From assembly GCA_963169055.1 (NCBI GenBank), contig CAUJFU010000364.1, positions 1 through 31,094 of the forward strand: DNA of 31,094 nt, read 5' to 3'. This DNA is from Myxococcota bacterium. GTDB taxonomy: Bacteria; Myxococcota_C; UBA6777. The position numbers and the translations under genes were made by a program. The number at the start of each line of letters is the position of its first letter. Position 1 is the stretch's first letter. The notes below the pieces were generated by a model that did not search any database, had not been told where the DNA came from, and saw only the letters and a list, made by a program, of their open reading frames with translations. Below are positions 8,420 through 16,804 of this stretch, piece by piece.

Positions 8420-9283
8420 ATGAAGAAAAAAGCCCACAGTCCGCTCAAAGGGATCGAACGACGCTCGCGGCGCATCCTTGAAACGGCCCTCAAACTCGCT
8501 GAAAAAGGCGGATTCTCCGCCGTTCGCTTGCGCGATATCGCCGCCGAAGCCGGTGTCGCCCTTGGAACCGTCTACAAACGCTTCCAAAGCAAAGAAGATA
8601 TCCTGATCGCCATCCTCCAACTCGAACTCACCAAGATCCGACAAATCCTCTCCGAACAACCCCCCTCCGGCACCAATCTCTGGCGCGTCACCGATCTGCT
8701 CGGCTACATCACCCACTGGCTTTGCGTTCGCCCCCAACTCTCCCAAGCCACCATCAAGGCCGTCTCTTCGGGCGAACCCGCTCTCGCTGAAAAAGTCAGC
8801 CTCTTCCACAACGAGATCATCGCCCTCACCATCGACACCCTGCGCGGACAAGGCATCCCCCCCGAATCCCACCTCCTCAAAGATCCCCCCTCACACACCG
8901 AGCAAAACTTCGCCACCCTCCTCCAACACATCTGGTTTTCTCTGCTGATCGCGTGGTCGGGCGGACTCAAAACCGCCGAACAGATCGAAACCGAGATCAC
9001 ACAAGCCACCCACATCCTCGCCCGTGGACTCGCCATCCAAGAAACCCATACCCACAATACCCCCCAACGCTCCCTCCTCTCCCTCGCTGACGATTCCGCC
9101 CTATCCGCTGATGATTCCGCCCTATCCGCTGATGATTCCACCCTACCAAACGATGATCCATCCCTTGCTGATGACCAATACCTCCTTGCGGATGCACGCA
9201 TCACCTACGCTGACGATCCCTTTCCAAACAACGATGAGTCCGCCCCAAACAACGACGAGCCCTCCGACGCCAAGGACACCTAA
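8420..9283 (+). CDS. TetR/AcrR-family transcriptional regulator with repetitive acidic tail
   Basis: 287 residues. Residues about 14-62 form a typical TetR helix-turn-helix domain: RRILETALKLAEKGGFSAVR, then LRDIAAEAGVALGTVYKRFQSKEDIL. Residues about 63-205 are a helical ligand or dimer domain of normal size. The extra C-terminal tail is acidic and repetitive (SALSADD units, then NDD/ADD motifs) and is not a family feature. I chose the ATG at 8420 because GAGG lies 5 bases upstream; an ATG at 8393 is the alternative. The stop is 3 bp before the SpoIID-like gene, so the two are co-transcribed. Regulators of this family usually repress their own operon or a divergent gene (here 7666-8205). No clear palindromic operator was found in the 214-bp divergent gap. 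Confidence 0.88.
   Translation: MKKKAHSPLKGIERRSRRILETALKLAEKGGFSAVRLRDIAAEAGVALGTVYKRFQSKEDILIAILQLELTKIRQILSEQPPSGTNLWRVTDLLGYITHWLCVRPQLSQATIKAVSSGEPALAEKVSLFHNEIIALTIDTLRGQGIPPESHLLKDPPSHTEQNFATLLQHIWFSLLIAWSGGLKTAEQIETEITQATHILARGLAIQETHTHNTPQRSLLSLADDSALSADDSALSADDSTLPNDDPSLADDQYLLADARITYADDPFPNNDESAPNNDEPSDAKDT
9079..9140 (+). repeat. 21-bp coding tandem repeats in TetR tail
   Basis: The unit GCTGATGATTCCGCCCTATC (plus C), 21 bases, occurs about two and a half times and encodes ADDSALS in frame. Further degenerate DD-containing units follow to about 9270. Confidence 0.85.
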
Positions 9284-9286
9284 ACG

Positions 9287-10984
9287 ATGCAGCAACACAC
9301 CAAACGGCGCGCCCTCGCATGGAGATATCTCGCCCTTCTCTTCGCATCTTCGGCATTCCTCTACCTCCCCAAAGAATCCTCTCAAGCCAACAACATACCT
9401 CCGTCCTCTCTTGACGCGATCATGGAACGCCTCTATTCAGGCCGCTTTTGGATCGGGCCCAACGGAGAACCCCTTGTCACCGTCGGGATCATGGACAACC
9501 AAGACAAGATCGAATTTTCCTGCAAACACGGATGCAACGCCCGTCTCTATCGCCGCAACGAGCCTCCCCAAGAAACAGGACTCGAAGCCTATCACTCCTA
9601 CAGCATCCGTCCTTTGCGCGCACAGCCCGCTTGGTTGCGCCATTGGCTCGTCGCCTTTGCTACCCCCTATGACGACACGGCCCGTTTCAACGCCCTCGAA
9701 AAACAATGGACTCAACGCGGCTTTGGCATCCACCCGCTGATCACAGGCGGCGTCTTTGCCCTCCAAGGCCACCTCTTTGATACACGCAAACGCCTTGGTA
9801 GCATCGCCGTCTTCGCCAAGCGCGAACACGCCACACAACGCGCCACACAGCTTGAAGACCAACTCCACCTGCCGATCCGCCTTCACGAAGAGATCGCTCG
9901 ACGCCCACAGATCCGTATGTTGCTGCATGGCGGCGGACGGCTCGAAGCCGACGACCTGATCGAGCTCCAACCACGACGCGGAACCATCCGCGTGGAGCGT
10001 GTTGAATTTGGCCGTGGAGACCGCTGGCATCGCTTCGTCCCCCGCCAATTCCTCGGTCCCCTCTGGTTCACCGCCGACCGACACGGCAAACTCGCTCTCG
10101 TCCAAAAGATATCCCTCGATGCTTTCTTGCGTGGCGTCTTACGCGCTGAGATGCCTCCAAGCGCCCCTCTCGAAGCCCTCAAAGCGCAAGCCGTCTGCGC
10201 TCGCAACGAAGTTCTCGCCAAGATCGCAACCCGCCACCGCGCCGACCCCTTCCTCTTTTGCGCCCACACCCACTGCCAAGTCTACACGGGAAACCAAGAA
10301 AGCGACGCCCGCATCCTCCGCGCCATCCAAAGCACACGCGGCCTTGTCCTCACCCTCCCCAACGGACAACTCTCCGACGCACCCTTTAGTGCCGTCAGCG
10401 GCGGACACACCGAGCACAACGAATTCGTCTGGTCGAATCTACCGCACCCCGCCCTCCGAGGAAAGCTCGATCTGCGCGAGCCTTCCAGCCTTTTTGAAAA
10501 CGGTATCGGCCCGCTCAACCTCCGACGCTGGCTGCTTGACCCCCCCGACGCTTACTGCCACGGAAAAACCCCCGCCATCCGCAAAAAATTCCGATGGACT
10601 CGCACCTTTACCCCCCAACAAATCGACAAACTCGTCCATCAACGCTACCCCGTCGGTCACGTCACCGACCTCATCCCCGAAAAACGCGGTGTCAGCGGTC
10701 GAATCTACGCCCTCCGCATCGTCGGCTCACAACGCACACTCCGCATCCACGGTGAACTCAAGATCCGACGCCTCCTCGGAAACCTATCGAGTAGCCTCTT
10801 TCTCGTCCAAAAATACACCGACTCCAACGGTCAGCCCACCTCGTGGAAACTCCTCGGCGGCGGATGGGGGCACGGCGTCGGACTCTGTCAATACGGCGCC
10901 ATCGGGCGCGCCAATGACGGACAATCCTTCCGCCAAATCCTCCAACATTACTTCACCCACACCCGCCTTCTCAAAGTCTACTAG
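9287..10984 (+). CDS. SpoIID/LytB-domain protein, probable peptidoglycan lytic transglycosylase
   Basis: 565 residues. An N-terminal hydrophobic segment (about 9-27) indicates export or membrane anchoring. The SpoIID domain begins near residue 230: ISLDAFLRGVLRAEMP with predicted catalytic Glu288, EALKAQAVCARNEVL, THCQVYTG (328-335), SGGHTEHNEFVW (371-382) and the C-terminal GGGWGHGVGLCQYGA (524-538). SpoIID enzymes cut glycan strands lacking stem peptides; relatives in non-sporulating Gram-negatives act on septal or envelope peptidoglycan. Residues about 115-195 form a separate, unassigned domain that could resemble SPOR. AAGGA lies 10 bases before the ATG. The gene is 3 bp behind the TetR gene. 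Its TAG stop lies in CTAG, shared with the convergent GNAT gene. Confidence 0.9.
   Translation: MQQHTKRRALAWRYLALLFASSAFLYLPKESSQANNIPPSSLDAIMERLYSGRFWIGPNGEPLVTVGIMDNQDKIEFSCKHGCNARLYRRNEPPQETGLEAYHSYSIRPLRAQPAWLRHWLVAFATPYDDTARFNALEKQWTQRGFGIHPLITGGVFALQGHLFDTRKRLGSIAVFAKREHATQRATQLEDQLHLPIRLHEEIARRPQIRMLLHGGGRLEADDLIELQPRRGTIRVERVEFGRGDRWHRFVPRQFLGPLWFTADRHGKLALVQKISLDAFLRGVLRAEMPPSAPLEALKAQAVCARNEVLAKIATRHRADPFLFCAHTHCQVYTGNQESDARILRAIQSTRGLVLTLPNGQLSDAPFSAVSGGHTEHNEFVWSNLPHPALRGKLDLREPSSLFENGIGPLNLRRWLLDPPDAYCHGKTPAIRKKFRWTRTFTPQQIDKLVHQRYPVGHVTDLIPEKRGVSGRIYALRIVGSQRTLRIHGELKIRRLLGNLSSSLFLVQKYTDSNGQPTSWKLLGGGWGHGVGLCQYGAIGRANDGQSFRQILQHYFTHTRLLKVY
10981..10984. other. Overlapping convergent stop codons on palindromic CTAG
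   Basis: The plus-strand SpoIID-like gene ends with TAG at 10982-10984. The minus-strand GNAT gene ends with TAG read from 10983 to 10981. Both use the self-complementary CTAG, so the genes overlap by four bases and no intergenic terminator is possible. Confidence 0.93.
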
Positions 10985-12327
10985 ATGTAGCTCAAACCAT
11001 ACGTCGGCCTCGCAAATGGCAACAATCGCTTGACCTCTTCCCAACGCCCCCACGCACCCGCTCCCTCAAATACCGGCAAAGGCAAGCGCTCCACCCCGTC
11101 CACATACCCAAACGCTGGCTCACCAAACAACAGCCGCGCCAACGTCCCACGCCCTTGCCAACGCAGCCTCCCATCCCCCCACACCATCGAAAAGATATCT
11201 CCCTCTTCTTCCAAACGCACCGTCGCTGCGTCCCCTCCAACCGCTCCTCGAAACGCTCGCTGCACCCGCTCTGTTAAACGCTCCCAAGCCAAAACACAGA
11301 TCACTCCCTCCCCTTCTTTTCCTTCCCCCCTCACGCCTTGACCACGCAACCACCGCAAGATCTCCCTTTCATGCCAAGGCACCGACCAACGCAGCGGAAA
11401 ACGACACAGATCCTGACGCCCCACCTCCACAAAACCCGCCAACACATCCGCCCGATCTCCCGCCCATTCGATCACCTCGGTATGTGTAGAACGCTCCCAC
11501 AACACCAGCGTTGCCACCACTCCCTGACCCGCACACACCGAATACGCCCGATGCTCCGCTTCCCGCATCCAAGGCACGATCTCTCCCCCCATCACCACTC
11601 GCCACTCTGCCTCACTCCGACCCCAACGCACGCTCTCCCGCGCCCCGATCTCCATCCATCGCCCTCTATCCTCCGCAACGTAGCCTCGCAATCTTCTTTC
11701 TACTCCCTGCTCACCCTTTCCAACCAAAAGCTCCACACCCCGAATCTCCCGTCCATCCGAACTTTCCTCAATGCCCCGACCCCCCCGCCCATCCGAGCTT
11801 TCCACCATGCCCCGAATCCCTCGTCCATCCGAGTTTTCCACTACACCCCGAATCCCCCGTCCATCCGAGCTTTCCACTACACCCTCTTCCATTACGCTAC
11901 AGGCCAACAACATCGGCGGCTCCAACACAACACGCTCGACACTTCCACAACGAACACCGCCCTGTCGTGCATACAATCCCCGATCACCCGATATCACAAA
12001 CAGATCGATGCCCTCTTTTCGAGCGCCCTCCATCGCCGCCGATAACAAGCGTGTTCCCACACCTCCCCCACGTTGCGATTCTTCCGTACACACCGCCCCG
12101 ATCCGCCCAACACGCCACGTCATACGCGGTGTTTCCCATGTATCGGGCAAGTACCCGACATGACCGACTACTTCCCCTGCGCTTTCCTCGATCCACAGGT
12201 GCGAGGCATTCTCTTCGCATAAAAAATGCGGAAAACACCGCTCCATCCGCCCGCCCTGCGGACGAAAACACCGATTCAACAAACCAAACAACCGCTCCCA
12301 ATCACCCACCACAGGATGCCGCATCAT
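10981..12327 (-). CDS. GNAT family N-acetyltransferase, Eis-like layout, with internal RG/DGR repeats
   Basis: 448 residues from the ATG at 12327, preceded by GAGGTGGTGAG; a second ATG follows at once. The N-terminal GNAT domain shows the acetyl-CoA loop RGGGVGTRLL (86-95) after the IGAVCTEES strand, and later ISGDRGLYARQGGVRCG (113-128). Residues about 205-330 look like a second, degenerate GNAT-like domain. The C-terminus (FGEPAFGYVDGVERLPLPVF, PTYGLSYI) resembles the end of two-domain Eis-like acetyltransferases; this assignment is from memory of the family. Four 12-residue repeats (VVESSDGRGIRG type, 150-197) interrupt the region after the first domain. The substrate is unknown. The minus frame stays open upstream through a dispersed repeat and a simple-sequence stretch, but that part is not credible protein. 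Confidence 0.83.
   Translation of the reverse strand: MMRHPVVGDWERLFGLLNRCFRPQGGRMERCFPHFLCEENASHLWIEESAGEVVGHVGYLPDTWETPRMTWRVGRIGAVCTEESQRGGGVGTRLLSAAMEGARKEGIDLFVISGDRGLYARQGGVRCGSVERVVLEPPMLLACSVMEEGVVESSDGRGIRGVVENSDGRGIRGMVESSDGRGGRGIEESSDGREIRGVELLVGKGEQGVERRLRGYVAEDRGRWMEIGARESVRWGRSEAEWRVVMGGEIVPWMREAEHRAYSVCAGQGVVATLVLWERSTHTEVIEWAGDRADVLAGFVEVGRQDLCRFPLRWSVPWHEREILRWLRGQGVRGEGKEGEGVICVLAWERLTERVQRAFRGAVGGDAATVRLEEEGDIFSMVWGDGRLRWQGRGTLARLLFGEPAFGYVDGVERLPLPVFEGAGAWGRWEEVKRLLPFARPTYGLSYI
11734..11880 (-). repeat. Four 36-bp coding tandem repeats in the GNAT gene
   Basis: On the minus strand four units of 36 bases encode VVESSDGRGIRG, VVENSDGRGIRG, MVESSDGRGGRG and IEESSDGREIRG. The period is exact, so the frame is kept. 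They form a charged, Arg/Gly-rich linker. Confidence 0.92.
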
Positions 12328-12627
12328 CTCACCACCTCTTCGCTCGATGTTTCTTTTTGTACGCAGACCTTGTGCAAGAAACCCCCGTGTTCGCGTCGCT
12401 TGAAGCGACAGAGTTGTCTGTCTGAAAAACGCCTGCTCGCCTCGCCAATACGGGGTCAAGGGGCCTGTGGTCCCTTGCGGGGTCTGGGGTGGAACCCCAC
12501 CAAAACAAACACCACCCCCAAAACAAACACCACCACAAACAAACAACACCACCACAAACAGACAAACCCACAAAAACAAACCCAGCCGTCCGTAAAACAG
12601 ACAAACCCAGCCATCCGCTCCCGAGAC
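12328..12627. other. 300-bp intergenic region: dispersed repeat plus simple-sequence tract
   Basis: Besides copy B, bases about 12500-12625 are a C/A-only simple-sequence stretch on the plus strand, built from ACAAAC, CACCACC and ACAAACCCAGCC(A/G)TCCG units. No gene is seen. It separates the PhyH-type stop from the GNAT start. A GNAT promoter would have to lie here or inside the repeat, or the gene is read through from upstream. Confidence 0.6.
12378..12501 (+). repeat. Dispersed structured repeat, copy B
   Basis: Full copy. It has the left arm ACCCCCGTGTTCGCG, AAGCGACAG, the right arm CGCCAATACGGGGT, the second stem CAAGGGGCC/GGTCCCTTG and the third part GGGGT/ACCCC. It lies 5' of the GNAT gene, between it and the PhyH-type gene. 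Confidence 0.9.
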
Positions 12628-13437
12628 TCAACGCGAGCGACGGAGATGCGCGTAAAGAAACAGATAACGCAACGAGTCTGGGACGCGCTGCAATTCTTCG
12701 GGAGAGATCTCAAGGGCGTGTTGTTGGAAATAATTGACGCAATCGCGAAACCATTGGCGGGCGTAATAGGAATAGAGAACAGGCCGAGGAACAGAGGAGC
12801 GGTTGGCAGTTCCCGCGTGCCAGAGGCGGTAGTCCATGAGCAGGGCGTCGCCGACTTCGACGATGGGGAGTTCGCAACGGCAGAGTGCTTGGACTTCTTT
12901 GCGAGGAACTGCGTGACTACCCGGCCAAACTGCGGTTGTTCCGTGAAGATCATTCATCTCGATCAGGGGAGAGATCATCAGGATAGCAAAACAAGGGAGA
13001 TGAAGATCGAAGCGATCTTCGCCGAACAGGGGGGGGTGATCGGCATGAACTCCTTGATCGAGCGAGCCGGGCAACGAGACGACCGAGCCAAATCCCCCAA
13101 GGATGGCGTCTGTTTCGGTGAACAACTGGATCAGCGGTAACAAGAAGGGGTTGGCGTAGATCTCAGGATCGTTGAAAGCCCCTGCCACTTCGATCGTCAC
13201 CATCCGACGGCGGTTTCCAACTTCCAAAGCATCGCCGCGCTCTTCTTCATAGAGATAATCCGCATACTTTTCCAGATATAACGCACGCAAACGTTCGAGT
13301 TTTTCGCGGTTGTATGCTCCTTTGACCAACACCGCACCCGAGGATCGAAATCCTTCATAAAGACTGCGAAACTCTCGCAGCCACATCCCACGTTTGCGCT
13401 CTTCTTCGGTCAACGTTAACACCATCAGTTCTGCCAT
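12628..13437 (-). CDS. Phytanoyl-CoA dioxygenase (PhyH) family Fe(II)/2-oxoglutarate oxygenase
   Basis: 269 residues. The double-stranded beta-helix marks of the PhyH family are visible: HxD iron ligands His131 and Asp133 in GVHADHPP, the LHGTTAVWPGSH segment (164-175), the distal iron ligand His207 in DYRLWHAGTANRS, and predicted 2-oxoglutarate-binding Arg218 in PRPVLYSYYARQWF. It therefore probably hydroxylates a small molecule or lipid in the cytoplasm using O2 and 2-oxoglutarate. The substrate cannot be read from sequence, as this family also acts in natural-product tailoring. The ATG at 13437 follows AAAGGAGCGACGAAG, a good SD. It is separated from neighbours on both sides by dispersed repeats, so operon membership is doubtful. 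Confidence 0.88.
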   Translation of the reverse strand: MAELMVLTLTEEERKRGMWLREFRSLYEGFRSSGAVLVKGAYNREKLERLRALYLEKYADYLYEEERGDALEVGNRRRMVTIEVAGAFNDPEIYANPFLLPLIQLFTETDAILGGFGSVVSLPGSLDQGVHADHPPLFGEDRFDLHLPCFAILMISPLIEMNDLHGTTAVWPGSHAVPRKEVQALCRCELPIVEVGDALLMDYRLWHAGTANRSSVPRPVLYSYYARQWFRDCVNYFQQHALEISPEELQRVPDSLRYLFLYAHLRRSR

Positions 13438-13470
13438 CTTCGTCGCTCCTTTTGTTTATCGTGCGCTAGA

Positions 13471-13540
13471 TGCTGTGCGCTAAGGCCGCATCTCCGTCTC
13501 GGCTGGGTGCTGTGCGCTGGGGCCACATCTCCATCTCAGA
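13471..13540 (+). repeat. 37-bp tandem duplication upstream of the PhyH-type gene
   Basis: TGCTGTGCGCTAAGGCCGCA followed by TCTCCGTCTC at 13471 recurs at 13508 as TGCTGTGCGCTGGGGCCACA followed by TCTCCATCTC. A shorter GTGCGCTAGA match lies just before. The unit is not coding and lies within 35-100 bases of the PhyH-type start, so it could affect its promoter. Confidence 0.8.
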
Positions 13541-13582
13541 TCGAAAGGGCTTTTTCTTACAAGATTCGGCGTGGCTTGTAGC

Positions 13583-13707
13583 CCAAAAACCCCGTGTTCG
13601 CGATATTTCAAGCGACAGCGCTGTTAGTTTGAAATACGATGATCTCTTCGCCAATACGGGGTCAAGGGGCGACAGTCCCTTGTGGGGTCTGGGATAAAAC
13701 CCCACAA
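13583..13707 (+). repeat. Dispersed structured repeat, copy C
   Basis: Full copy with the best stems: ACCCCGTGTTCGCG against CGCCAATACGGGGT, then CAAGGGG against the CCCTTG segment, then TGTGGGGT against ACCCCACA (eight perfect pairs). It ends about 20 bases from the deacetylase stop. Confidence 0.92.
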
Positions 13708-13728
13708 AAACCATCCCACAAGGGCCGC

Positions 13729-14877
13729 CTATTCTGGGCGGGATGCGGCTTTTTTTACGCGATTGGTCGATTTGATCTCGATGTGTTCGATATCGGGATC
13801 GATCGAAAACAAAGCCAACTTTGCGCAGCCGCATCGGCCTTTCTGAAAAGATTGAAGTCGTTGCGAGGTCTGGCCTTGGGTGATGGTGATGGCGTCCCAT
13901 CCGACGGGAATCCAGACTTTTGCGGTGAGGCGATGCTTGCGAGCGCTTTTGAGCAGCGCTCCTTTTAGCAGGATAGAGGACTTCTTGTGTCGGCGGATCT
14001 GGAGGCTGAGCGCATCATCTTTTTGTTGGGTGACGTGGAGCGCGGTCTCACGGCGCAGATACACATACCGCACCACCTCCCCAAACGGTGCGATCCAATA
14101 GCGCTTGGATTGCTTTTTCAACGCATCGAAAAGGAAGCGGTACGTCCGAAGCGGCAGGGCTTCCCATCCTTGTTTGCGCGTGCCGTGAAACATCCACACC
14201 ACCCAACCGCGTTGACGCAGACCTTGTTTGATCCACTGCAACATCTGTGAGCGTGGCGTATTTTGGAAGGGTGTGACAGACGGTACATTCATCATATCTT
14301 TCGGTGTATGCGGGGCGATCTTGTGCATGGCTCCTCGGGCAGCGATGTAATACGCGGCCACACGCTTTCGCACACGCGCATTGGAGACACCGTACGGATA
14401 AGCCAGCGTATGACAGCGCGCTTGCGGAACACGGCGACGGATGGTCGCGCAAGAATCGCGCAACTCGCGTTCCAACTGGACAGGCCCGATCTGCGAGAGA
14501 TTTGGATGATTCACCGTATGGCTGCCCAGTTCATGCCCCAAAGACCGTACTTTCCGCCAGTGCGGCCAACAGGCCAGAGATTGCCGCCAAATATTCAGCT
14601 TGGCTTTTTCCAAATCCACCGTGTTCAAAAAAAAGGTTCCTCGAAAGCCATATTCCCCCAACAACGGGACAAGGTGCTTGTATTGCGAGGGCAGCGAATC
14701 ATCGAAGGTCAACGAGGTTGCAGCCACCGCATCGCCATACCATAACGCGATCTCGGCCTTCCCAACGAGATCACAAGCCCGATGCTTTTGTAAACATCGT
14801 TCCTGCGGGGGGATGCCCAACCACAAACCTTCGCTGAAACCCATCCATCCCACCCACAACAACAACCACCACGCCAT
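13729..14877 (-). CDS. Exported polysaccharide deacetylase (CE4/NodB-like)
   Basis: 382 residues. A hydrophobic N-terminus (MAWWLLLWVGWMGF) looks like a signal peptide. The NodB fold follows: TFDD (57-60) with the catalytic base and metal Asp, the GSHTVNH motif (118-124) supplying metal ligands His120 and His124, AYPYG (159-163), and WVVWMFHG further on as the late His motif. CE4 enzymes remove N- or O-acetyl groups from peptidoglycan, chitin-like or exopolysaccharides. The substrate here is open, though the envelope-rich setting favours a cell-surface glycan. The last about 90 residues are beyond the NodB domain, basic, and may be a small beta domain. GAAGGAGTCGGAAGG before the ATG supports the start. 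It lies 55 bp after the beta-helix lipoprotein gene. Confidence 0.9.
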   Translation of the reverse strand: MAWWLLLWVGWMGFSEGLWLGIPPQERCLQKHRACDLVGKAEIALWYGDAVAATSLTFDDSLPSQYKHLVPLLGEYGFRGTFFLNTVDLEKAKLNIWRQSLACWPHWRKVRSLGHELGSHTVNHPNLSQIGPVQLERELRDSCATIRRRVPQARCHTLAYPYGVSNARVRKRVAAYYIAARGAMHKIAPHTPKDMMNVPSVTPFQNTPRSQMLQWIKQGLRQRGWVVWMFHGTRKQGWEALPLRTYRFLFDALKKQSKRYWIAPFGEVVRYVYLRRETALHVTQQKDDALSLQIRRHKKSSILLKGALLKSARKHRLTAKVWIPVGWDAITITQGQTSQRLQSFQKGRCGCAKLALFSIDPDIEHIEIKSTNRVKKAASRPE

Positions 14878-14932
14878 CCTTCCGACTCCTTCGCTACTTG
14901 TGAACTATCCTATCCAACGACGCGCCACCGTC

Positions 14933-16534
14933 TCAACCATCGATCGCGGTGTTGGACCACCCTTGCGTCCAAGGCGTGTCGGTTGCGTTCATTGCACCGA
15001 TGTATCCGACGACTTGGAAGAACGAGTCGCCCAAGGCTGGCGCAGCTCCCGAAAGCGCAGCAGAACCCGCAAGGGGTCGAAAGTCGAAGCGCTGCCGATT
15101 CGTTACTGCTGTCAAATTCGTCAAAACAACGCGATTGTTTGCGTGCAACTTTGTAAAGATCTGTTCGGCAGCAGACAAACCAGCGGAGTCCAAGACGCCT
15201 CCGAATTTAGCCCTGCATCCGGGATCAAGCAGACTGTAATCGATAATTGTTTTCCCTGTGAGCTCGTCCGCTTGAACTGCTTGTGCCAGCGTTTCTGGAT
15301 CGGCGATGCGAAAGCAAATTCCTGAAAAAGGAGCCAGCAAAAAATTGTAGATCCGTGCGGTGGTTCCTTTATTGAGGCTCAGGGCATCGCCGTTGCGTGG
15401 AACTGGATAACTTACACCGATCAGCGAGAAATTCGCCAACATCGGAGCCGAGCGGGGTTCTGCTTCGGGCTTGACTTCGTTGTTTTCTCCAATCATCGCG
15501 TCTGCATCCTCACGGATCTGGTAGATCACACCGAACTGGGCTTTTCCGCGCCAACCATGCCGCCAGTGCAACCCGTAAATTGGCGCGTGACTCACCAAAA
15601 GATGCGAAAGATTTACCGTCCCTCCACGAATCGAAAGGCCCGCAGCTAGGCTCATGTGGATCTGGATGTGAGAGATCGTAGTGTTTGAACCGACAGCCCA
15701 CAAACCCAACGCAGGGGTCGCTCCAGCGCCTGCGTACTCGATCCGAACATAACGCAAGACACCGCTCGAATCGGCATCCTCTGTCCCGCCGTAGGTCGTT
15801 GTGGTGGCTGCGTGCGTTGCAAGGCAAGGATCTAACTTGTCTGCGTCACATTGATTTTGTTTGGCTTTCCCCAAGATCAAGATCCCGCCCCACGCACCGG
15901 GATTGGGCGTGCGATCCGAAGTCGTGAACACGATCGGCTGGGTGGCCGTTCCTTCGGCGATGATCTTCGCATGGTTGTTGATCACCAACGCAACGCCCGT
16001 AGATTGTTGGGCGAGAACTTTCGCACCAGCCTCGATCGTGAGTGTCACAGGCTTTTTCCCATCCCCGATCTGCACGACACCATTCAAGATCCACTTGAAA
16101 CTCCCCTTCAGCTCGATATCTTCGGTGTAAGTTCCTTTCAAGATGCAGCCCACGCTTACGCTGCTTCCTGTAGCACAAAACTTCGGTAGTGTGGGGGTGA
16201 TCACCTCAGGAACAACAGTGCCATCTGGAGGCGAACCATCGGGTAGGCTCCCATCAGGCAGGCTCCCATCAGGAAGAGGAGCCTCGACGGGAGCCTCGAT
16301 ACAACGGCCTGCGTTGCACAAACGCCCGGGTCCGCACTGCTGGTTTGTGTTGCACTTCGCGCACTGGTTTTGAACGCACACCGTAAACGCGCTGCAATCT
16401 TCGTTTTGTTGGCAGGCTTGGCCGACTGCAAACTTCGGATCTGCGAGGTTTGTTCGAGGCACTTGAAGATCCATGTAACACGCGACAGAAAGCCACAGCA
16501 CACCACCCAACAACAACAACGTACATCTTGCCAT
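14933..16534 (-). CDS. Predicted beta-helix surface lipoprotein with N-terminal Cys-rich module
   Basis: 533 residues from the ATG at 16534 (TTGGAGG 8 bases before). The signal peptide ends in LSVAC, so Cys19 is probably lipidated. Residues 41-78 form an eight-Cys module (CxxNxDC, CVQNQC, CGPGRLC), followed by LPDGS repeats (87-105) acting as a linker. The rest is a repetitive beta-strand domain: AKIIAEGTATQPIVFTTS, GAWGGILILGKA, GGTEDADSSGVLRYVRIEYAG, and the C-terminal FFQVVGYIGA with WTQGW. This resembles large secreted proteins of Bacteroidetes and Myxococcota with WGGI.ILGKA and GAF..(D)WT.GW motifs, whose function is unknown. It is probably displayed on the cell envelope. Its N-terminal 78 residues are paralogous to the next small lipoprotein. 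Confidence 0.85.
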   Translation of the reverse strand: MARCTLLLLGGVLWLSVACYMDLQVPRTNLADPKFAVGQACQQNEDCSAFTVCVQNQCAKCNTNQQCGPGRLCNAGRCIEAPVEAPLPDGSLPDGSLPDGSPPDGTVVPEVITPTLPKFCATGSSVSVGCILKGTYTEDIELKGSFKWILNGVVQIGDGKKPVTLTIEAGAKVLAQQSTGVALVINNHAKIIAEGTATQPIVFTTSDRTPNPGAWGGILILGKAKQNQCDADKLDPCLATHAATTTTYGGTEDADSSGVLRYVRIEYAGAGATPALGLWAVGSNTTISHIQIHMSLAAGLSIRGGTVNLSHLLVSHAPIYGLHWRHGWRGKAQFGVIYQIREDADAMIGENNEVKPEAEPRSAPMLANFSLIGVSYPVPRNGDALSLNKGTTARIYNFLLAPFSGICFRIADPETLAQAVQADELTGKTIIDYSLLDPGCRAKFGGVLDSAGLSAAEQIFTKLHANNRVVLTNLTAVTNRQRFDFRPLAGSAALSGAAPALGDSFFQVVGYIGAMNATDTPWTQGWSNTAIDG

Positions 16535-16804
16535 CGACAAACCTCCAAAATGCCCAAGCACAGGACAACATCGTGCTTTAAGACACCTCCAGTCAACATC
16601 GTGTACTGAGATATCCCCCGCTGGCGTCGTGCGCGGAGAAAACTCTCACCCGAGGCGTCATACGAAATCCGCCCGTGGTGTGATCGCAATATGTAGGGGC
16701 AGCCCCCTGTGACTGCCCAATCACAGGGCATCTACAGCGAATCGCACCTACCTTTCTCACACTTCTCTCGGATATCGTATCGTACATCCCCTTCAAAGAT
16801 GCCT
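16535..16804. other. 270-bp gap between the two lipoprotein genes, with a hairpin repeat
   Basis: No gene is seen. The centre holds a nested inverted repeat (annotated separately). The rest has short GTCGTG and ATCGT motifs without clear structure. Any promoter of the larger lipoprotein gene should be here. Confidence 0.5.
16692..16736. repeat. Nested inverted repeat of the TGTAGGGGC...GGGCA type
   Basis: Outer arms TGTAG (16692-16696) and CTACA (16732-16736) enclose CCCTGTGA (16705-16712) and TCACAGGG (16721-16728), a perfect 8-bp stem. GTAGGGGCAGCCCCCTGTG resembles short dispersed GTAGGGGC-type repeats seen in many bacterial genomes (recalled, not searched). With no T-run it is a poor intrinsic terminator. 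Confidence 0.7.

Noticed and set aside
12328-12579. N-terminal extension of the GNAT protein (FLWVCLFVVVLFVCGG and on)
   Set aside because: It is the translation of the C/A simple-sequence tract and repeat B. A good SD before the ATG at 12327 and the start of domain similarity there argue against it.
16692-16736. Intrinsic terminator for the small lipoprotein gene
   Set aside because: The stem is strong, but no T-run follows on the minus strand and the sequence looks like a dispersed GTAGGGGC-type repeat.
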